From NCBI GenBank assembly GCA_002384205.1, contig DGBH01000043.1, forward strand, positions 1 through 10,661: a stretch of 10,661 nt of DNA, read 5' to 3'. The stretch is from Bacteroidetes bacterium UBA4009 (lineage in GTDB: Bacteria; Bacteroidota; Bacteroidia; NS11-12g; UBA9320). A model generated the notes under the pieces. It was not told where the DNA came from. It did not search any database and saw nothing but the letters and a program-made list of their open reading frames with translations. Positions 5,934 to 10,661 of this stretch are shown here, in pieces (position 1 is the stretch's first letter; every line of letters begins with the position of its first letter). Both the position numbers and the translations under genes were made by a program.

Positions 5934-8570
5934 ATGAAGAAGTACATTTTAAGCATCGCAATTTTATTTGTTTTAGTGCTCGCATCCTCTATTTTTCTGC
6001 CTTATCTGTTTAAAGATAAAATAATAGAAGCAGTCAAAAATGAAGCTAATAAAAGTCTCAAAGTAAAATTGAATTTCAATCCAAACATTGGAATCAATGT
6101 TTTTAAATCTTTTCCAAATCTCAATATTTCGTTTAAAGATTTATCCTTAATCTACCCAGATGGAACGTTTCAGAATGATACTCTTCTATTCACCGACAGA
6201 TTAGAAGTATCGTTTGATCTTATGAAATTTTATAAAGAACAACAATATGTTTTTAAGTCTATAGCGATAACCGAGCCTTTTATTCACTTAGAATCGAAAA
6301 ATGACTCAACTGTAAATTGGGACATATCACGTGATGATGACACCAGTCAAAGTGAAGCTTTAAACTTTGAACTTGCTAAATTTGAAATAAACCATGGAAG
6401 ATTTGAGTATTTTGATATTATTAGTAAGATTGACTTCCGACTTGGTGATATAAACCATAAATCAAACGGTGATTTCAATGAAAATATATTCAAACTTGCA
6501 TCAAAAACCGAAATTGCAGAAGTGATAATGATGTATGACGGTATAACGTATCTAAACAAATGGGCCATAACACAAAGTGGTGATATAGAAGCAAATATCG
6601 CAAATAGTAAATACAGTTTAGCTCAAAATAGTCTAACTCTAAACGGCTTAGAAGCAGATCTAGATGGCTCTATCGCAATGACCGAAGAGGACATTATTTT
6701 CGATGTAACTACGAGTTCAAGTAGTCCTGACCTAAACAAGTTTTTAACCTTAATACCTGCAATCTATTCTTCTGATTTCAACAGTATGCAAACAAAGGGA
6801 GCTGCTAATCTTAGCGCTAGCTTCAAAGGAAAATATAATGATATATCCTTCCCAGCTTTTGATATACAAATGAACATTAAAAATGGCTGGTTCAAATACC
6901 CAGACTTGCCATTTCCCGCTGAAGACATTAATCTTGATTTGCACGTTTTTAGTAAGGATGGTGATATAGACAAAACGATAGTTGACATATCTCAATTTCA
7001 TATCAAAATGGCAAATGACCCTTTTGATATGAAATTGAATATGCAAGATATATTCGGTAATTCCCTTATAAATACTGAGATAAAAGGGAAATTAAATCTA
7101 ACAAATTTAACTAAGATAATACCCTTAGAAAACACAACACTCAGCGGTTATTTAGTTTCTGACGCGAAAATAATTGGCAGATTAAACGATATTGAGTCTG
7201 CAGCATTAGATAAATTTACTGCAACAGGAAGACTTACCGCAACAAACTTAATATATCAAACTCACGATATGAATGAGGCGCTCAAATTATATAATGCTCA
7301 AATCATCTTAGACAATGAAAATATTAACATACCAATGTTTGATGCTGAATTAGGCAAGAATGACCTGAAGTTTAAAGGGGATTTTAAAAATTTCTATAGC
7401 TACTTGTTTAAAAATAAAACACTCAGAGGTAATGGGATCCTCACCTCTAAAAATCTAAATCTCAATGATTTTTTATCTGAGGATACTGAAGGTGCATCAG
7501 CGGAAATGACCTTAGTGGAGATCCCTGGTAATATAGATATGCAACTCACTACATCTATCGACAAACTTATTTACGACGATTTAACGCTTACTGACTTTAC
7601 CGGAACATTTGGAGTAGCCAACAAAGCCTTATCAATGCAAAGAATATCTACCAGTTTTTTAGGAGGCCAGTTAGATATGAATGGAGCATATCAATATGAT
7701 TTAGAGCAACCTAATGCCAATTTTGAAGTTTCGTACTCCGATATTAAAATGAAAGATCTTCTGAGTAAATTTAAAGTTATCAAAGCATTTGCTCCAATTG
7801 CTGATCGCGTCAATGCTCTTACTACCGCTAAGTTAAGCTTTAGCTCTTTGCTGAATAATGACATGTCTCCAAAATTAGAAAATGTAAACTTAGGCGGCTC
7901 CCTTAATTTAAAAAATATTGTTGTAGATCAATTAGAAGTTCTTAAAAGCATAGACAATAAACTAGGAAGCAATCACTTTAACTTAACGAAAATTCAAGAT
8001 CTATTAGTTAAATTCAATATAAAAGATGGAAAACTATTGGTAGCGCCTTTTGAACTAATTATAGATAGCTCTAAACTTCGTCTAGAAGGGGTTTCTAAAA
8101 TAGATGGCAGTCTAGATTACAACGGGTTACTGAGTGTGCCGGGAAGTTATATAAAAAATGAAGCTAAAATCATCAATGGGTTTGTAAAGGATAGTAAGTT
8201 TAGCAATCTACAAATTAAGCCTTCTGACTTTTTAAATATAGCAGTTAACATTGGCGGCAAATTCTCCAAGCCAGAGGTTAATTTAAATCTTACCGAAATC
8301 AAAAACTCGTTTAAGCAAACCATGAAAACGGCAATTTCTAGCGAACTGGACAAGAAAAAAGAAGAGGTTAAGACCAGTGCAGAAAATGGGCTAAACAAAG
8401 TAAAAGAAGAGGCTAAGAAAAAAGCAGAGGACGCCAAGGCCAAAGCTGTATCCGAGATAGAACAGAAGAAAAAAGAAGCAGAGGCTAAGATAAAGCAAGA
8501 AGCAGAAAATCGAAAAAATCAATTAAAAGCAGAGGCAGATAAAAAACTAAAAGGATTACTAAAAAAATGA
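5934..8570 (+). CDS. AsmA family envelope protein with Lys/Glu-rich C-terminal helix
   Basis: Proteins of this AsmA-like superfamily are anchored in the inner membrane and form long beta-rich structures across the periplasm; members in proteobacteria are linked to phospholipid transport and outer-membrane homeostasis. Here, residues 5-24 form one hydrophobic segment (signal anchor), followed by FKDKIIEAVKNEANKSLKVKLNF, the typical AsmA opening. The long middle has the repeating beta-strand texture and motifs such as FKSFPNLNISFKDLSL (near residue 59) and, later, LSFSSLLNNDMSPKLENVNLGG, typical of the AsmA C-terminal domain. From about residue 790 to 878 the sequence switches to an uninterrupted Lys/Glu/Ala helix, predicted as a coiled coil or amphipathic helix. 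At 878 residues it is similar in size to other Bacteroidota members. The stop overlaps the azurin start (ATGA at 8567). Subfamily and substrate are not determinable from sequence. Confidence 0.85.
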   Translation: MKKYILSIAILFVLVLASSIFLPYLFKDKIIEAVKNEANKSLKVKLNFNPNIGINVFKSFPNLNISFKDLSLIYPDGTFQNDTLLFTDRLEVSFDLMKFYKEQQYVFKSIAITEPFIHLESKNDSTVNWDISRDDDTSQSEALNFELAKFEINHGRFEYFDIISKIDFRLGDINHKSNGDFNENIFKLASKTEIAEVIMMYDGITYLNKWAITQSGDIEANIANSKYSLAQNSLTLNGLEADLDGSIAMTEEDIIFDVTTSSSSPDLNKFLTLIPAIYSSDFNSMQTKGAANLSASFKGKYNDISFPAFDIQMNIKNGWFKYPDLPFPAEDINLDLHVFSKDGDIDKTIVDISQFHIKMANDPFDMKLNMQDIFGNSLINTEIKGKLNLTNLTKIIPLENTTLSGYLVSDAKIIGRLNDIESAALDKFTATGRLTATNLIYQTHDMNEALKLYNAQIILDNENINIPMFDAELGKNDLKFKGDFKNFYSYLFKNKTLRGNGILTSKNLNLNDFLSEDTEGASAEMTLVEIPGNIDMQLTTSIDKLIYDDLTLTDFTGTFGVANKALSMQRISTSFLGGQLDMNGAYQYDLEQPNANFEVSYSDIKMKDLLSKFKVIKAFAPIADRVNALTTAKLSFSSLLNNDMSPKLENVNLGGSLNLKNIVVDQLEVLKSIDNKLGSNHFNLTKIQDLLVKFNIKDGKLLVAPFELIIDSSKLRLEGVSKIDGSLDYNGLLSVPGSYIKNEAKIINGFVKDSKFSNLQIKPSDFLNIAVNIGGKFSKPEVNLNLTEIKNSFKQTMKTAISSELDKKKEEVKTSAENGLNKVKEEAKKKAEDAKAKAVSEIEQKKKEAEAKIKQEAENRKNQLKAEADKKLKGLLKK

Positions 8571-9076
8571 AAAAGTATAGCGCATTAATTATAATTACAA
8601 CAAGCATATTCTCTTGTACAAACAACTCCAATGGATTTGAAAAAAATCAGGATAAAATCTATGAACCTGCTTCACTAGAAGCAAGCACACCAGTTGACAC
8701 GAGAGATACCATAACCGTTATTGCAAGTGGCGCTAACATGAGCGAGATGCAGTTTGACACCAAGTTGATAAAAGTACCTGCTCAAAAACAAATAACCATT
8801 AAATTGGTGAACGAAAGTACCGATGCCACTATGCCACACAACTTGGTGGTAATAAAAAACGGAACAGCCAATGAGGTGGGACAGGCTGGATACAAGTACT
8901 TAGATAATGCTTACGTATCACCACAAGACAAAAACGTATTTGGTCATACACCCTTAGCTCAAATTAATGAAACCGTGTACCTTACTTTTATCACTCCAAA
9001 TGCTGGAGAACATCAATTTATTTGCTCTTATCCTGGGCATTGGGGCATGATGAAAGGGAGTTTTATAACTGAATAA
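8567..9076 (+). CDS. azurin-like blue copper lipoprotein
   Basis: This is a type-1 copper electron carrier of the azurin family. Residues 1-16 form a short signal peptide ending in SIFSC, with C17 as the probable lipidated cysteine (lipoprotein signal; F at -2 is less usual). Residues 18-45 are a polar linker. The cupredoxin domain follows, with all copper ligands visible: H91 in MPHNLVV, C153 and H158 in CSYPGHWGMMKG, and axial M162. The stretch between H91 and C153 also aligns by eye with P. aeruginosa azurin (YVSPQDKNVFGHTPL). Differences are Pro90 in place of the axial-carbonyl glycine, and no second cysteine pair: the only cysteines are C17 and C153, so the classic azurin disulfide is missing. 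The lack of acidic residues right after C17 suggests retention on the periplasmic side. Its partner oxidase or reductase is not in this window. Translation is probably coupled to the AsmA gene. Confidence 0.92.
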   Translation: MKKYSALIIITTSIFSCTNNSNGFEKNQDKIYEPASLEASTPVDTRDTITVIASGANMSEMQFDTKLIKVPAQKQITIKLVNESTDATMPHNLVVIKNGTANEVGQAGYKYLDNAYVSPQDKNVFGHTPLAQINETVYLTFITPNAGEHQFICSYPGHWGMMKGSFITE

Positions 9077-9081
9077 TACGC

Positions 9082-10611
9082 TTACTTCTCCTCATATAAG
9101 ATACGATGGCCAAGACCACGTTCACTGATTAATTCTGAAATTGATCGATGACTGAGTTTACTGTCCAGCCAACTTATTACGTCAAAATAAAAGAATGGAC
9201 GTTGCTCAAACTTATCTTGAGCAACGACATATAGCGCTTCCCTAAGTTGTTCCATTTCATTTCTTATACTTATAGTAGGAAGCCGAGCACACACACGTAA
9301 GAAATGCATTATTTCTACTTGAAACTTATTGAGCTGCTTATTTCTTGCCAAAAAGCTGTATACACTTCGTATATTTTCGAATATATACTCCGTTTCTTGC
9401 AGTTCAAATAAGGAAGTAAGTTTTAGTATACGCGCAAATATTTGTAAATCAGGTCTTCCGCTCCTATCCATATTGTAGATCAACTTATCCAAGTAAAAAA
9501 TACATTCTTTAAACTGACTATTCCCAAAATATAAGCTTGCTACTTTGTAATAAATACTATTGACATAACCTGCATTATGTTTTGCATCTAGTGCAACAAA
9601 TTGCTTTTCAGATTCTAGAAACAAGTCTAATCCTTGCGCAAATTTTCCTTTAATAATACATAAATTAAGGGCATGAGTCAGAACATATTTAAAATGAGTT
9701 TCACGCAAGAGATTAATATCAGGCAATCTTGATTCAAATCGGATGGCCCTAAATTTTTTCAGTAGCTTAGCATATCTCTCCCAAGCATTCAACCTAAAAA
9801 TACATAACATTTGATAATTTAGTATTTTAAGGTACACCTCTTTATAATGAGTATTTAAGCCATTATTCTCATAAAGAGAGGTTAGCGTACTTGCATATTT
9901 ATACCCTAGTATAAAATCTCGCTGTATATAATGATAATGATACATCATTCTACTGTAAACTACCTTATCATAAAGCGATAATTTGTCGTATTGTATTTCG
10001 CTAATTACTAGATTAATACTGCTCTGAATCGCATGATATTCACTTTTATTCTTGCTAAATCTATGTTTTAAATAAAATTCTCTGAGCTTTAAGTACTCTC
10101 GCATGAGCGATTGTGTAAAAGGGCTTACCTCACTCGAGAATTTAAATTGCGAAACCATATCAGGTGTTGACATGGTTTCGTAGTAGTAGGTCTCTTCATC
10201 TACCAAAACAGCATCATTTATTATTTTATTTTGAGCTTTAAATAGCAAAGCTTTATTTTTCCATTTTTCAGCTTGCTCATTTAGACCTAAACCTTTTAGA
10301 ACACTATAATTCTTCAATAAAATACGGTATTCTTCAAAAGGAGTTGGAGTTTGTAGCGCGCGCAAATGTTCTAAAATCTTATCATTTAATTCTTTCAAAA
10401 CATTCGCCAGCTGATGCCCTTTTAAACCCGGAATTTGTCCCAATAACTTAGCAGAATCATACTGTTTTGCGACCACAAGTTTAACATACACCTTAACGTA
10501 TAAATAATCACAATAAGGTGGTTTTGCCCATTTCCTAGATAATGCCAACTTTTGAGATTTATTCAAAACAGAAAGGAGTCCAAAAACGTCATTTTCTTTT
10601 TTATAATTCAT
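9082..10611 (-). CDS. large alpha-helical protein of unknown function, TPR-like
   Basis: I do not recognise a named family. The 509-residue protein is almost wholly helical, rich in Leu, Tyr, Lys and Phe, with no signal peptide or membrane segment, so it is probably cytoplasmic. The middle and C-terminal parts show loose helix-pair repeats of TPR character, for example YYKVASLYFGNSQFKECIFY followed by LDKLIY. The N-terminus (FGLLSVLNKSQKLALSRKW, then about 50 residues later LANVLKELNDKILEHLRAL) recalls a group of long Bacteroidota hypothetical proteins that begin with a LI-SL-KSEKRYFK-type motif and a paired helix; this resemblance is from memory and weak. A protein-interaction scaffold is the most reasonable guess. 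An upstream in-frame TTG at 10620 would add three residues; the ATG at 10611 is preferred. The gene ends 5 bp from the azurin stop and is convergent with it. Confidence 0.75.
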   Translation of the reverse strand: MNYKKENDVFGLLSVLNKSQKLALSRKWAKPPYCDYLYVKVYVKLVVAKQYDSAKLLGQIPGLKGHQLANVLKELNDKILEHLRALQTPTPFEEYRILLKNYSVLKGLGLNEQAEKWKNKALLFKAQNKIINDAVLVDEETYYYETMSTPDMVSQFKFSSEVSPFTQSLMREYLKLREFYLKHRFSKNKSEYHAIQSSINLVISEIQYDKLSLYDKVVYSRMMYHYHYIQRDFILGYKYASTLTSLYENNGLNTHYKEVYLKILNYQMLCIFRLNAWERYAKLLKKFRAIRFESRLPDINLLRETHFKYVLTHALNLCIIKGKFAQGLDLFLESEKQFVALDAKHNAGYVNSIYYKVASLYFGNSQFKECIFYLDKLIYNMDRSGRPDLQIFARILKLTSLFELQETEYIFENIRSVYSFLARNKQLNKFQVEIMHFLRVCARLPTISIRNEMEQLREALYVVAQDKFEQRPFFYFDVISWLDSKLSHRSISELISERGLGHRILYEEK

Positions 10612-10624
10612 ATTAAACAATATA

Positions 10625-10632
10625 CAAATCTC
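10625..10632 (-). promoter_or_regulatory. candidate -7 element for the opposite-strand helical protein gene
   Basis: Read on the minus strand, GAGATTTG matches TAnnTTTG except at the first base and lies 13 bp before the ATG at 10611. The flanking DNA to the window end is extremely AT-rich. No -33 TTG is visible within the window, so this is only a suggestion. Confidence 0.25.
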
Positions 10633-10661
10633 TTATTTTTAATTATTTATAAACCATATAT

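Noticed and set aside
6764..7046. Minus-strand open frames inside the AsmA gene
   Set aside because: They are two overlapping shadows in different frames over a well-supported coding sequence.
8147..8443. Minus-strand frame with hydrophobic, signal-like stretches
   Set aside because: The hydrophobicity arises from reading Lys/Glu/Ala-rich AsmA tail codons in reverse.
10612..10620. TTG at 10620 as start of the opposite-strand gene
   Set aside because: It adds only three residues before an ATG at 10611, which is the more likely start.

Overview
This window looks like an ordinary chromosomal segment of an AT-rich member of the Bacteroidota. Four things point that way: the protein sequences themselves; TAnnTTTG-type -7 promoter elements instead of sigma70 -10 boxes; the near absence of Shine-Dalgarno sequences; and typical family forms such as a two-domain-like lipoate ligase, a group-1 P5C dehydrogenase, a large AsmA protein and an azurin lipoprotein. 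A Saprospiria- or Flavobacteriia-like lineage is plausible, but I cannot settle it from sequence alone. I see no rRNA, tRNA, CRISPR array, insertion sequence, phage gene or integration site.

Layout. Positions 1-243 hold the last 80 codons of an HD-domain nucleotide phosphohydrolase (YpgQ/YedJ type). A 196-bp spacer carries a pyrimidine-rich tandem repeat and a clean -7 box, followed by a DUF2130 protein (440-1681) with a zinc-binding-type Cys pair, a long coiled coil and a nuclease-like core. Next are lipoate-protein ligase and endonuclease III (1831-3314), which overlap by ATGA. After another -7 box come an RluA-family pseudouridine synthase and L-glutamate gamma-semialdehyde dehydrogenase (3432-5752), also overlapping by ATGA and closed by a strong intrinsic terminator (5798-5836). 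A 16-bp perfect palindrome precedes an AsmA-family envelope protein and an azurin lipoprotein (5934-9076), the third ATGA-overlapping pair. The right end is one opposite-strand gene (9082-10611) for a large helical protein of unknown function, ending 5 bp from the azurin gene.

How the genes relate. The three forward pairs probably act as small transcription units with translational coupling. Within each pair the functions are not obviously connected: lipoylation with DNA repair, RNA modification with proline catabolism, and envelope lipid transport with copper electron transfer. The AsmA/azurin pair at least shares the cell envelope as location.

Novelty. I do not see a convincing undescribed multi-gene system. 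The points most worth checking are the nuclease-like motif in the DUF2130 protein, the incomplete iron-sulfur cysteine set in the endonuclease III, the palindrome in front of the AsmA gene, the very short predicted leaders, and the unassigned helical protein at the right end.
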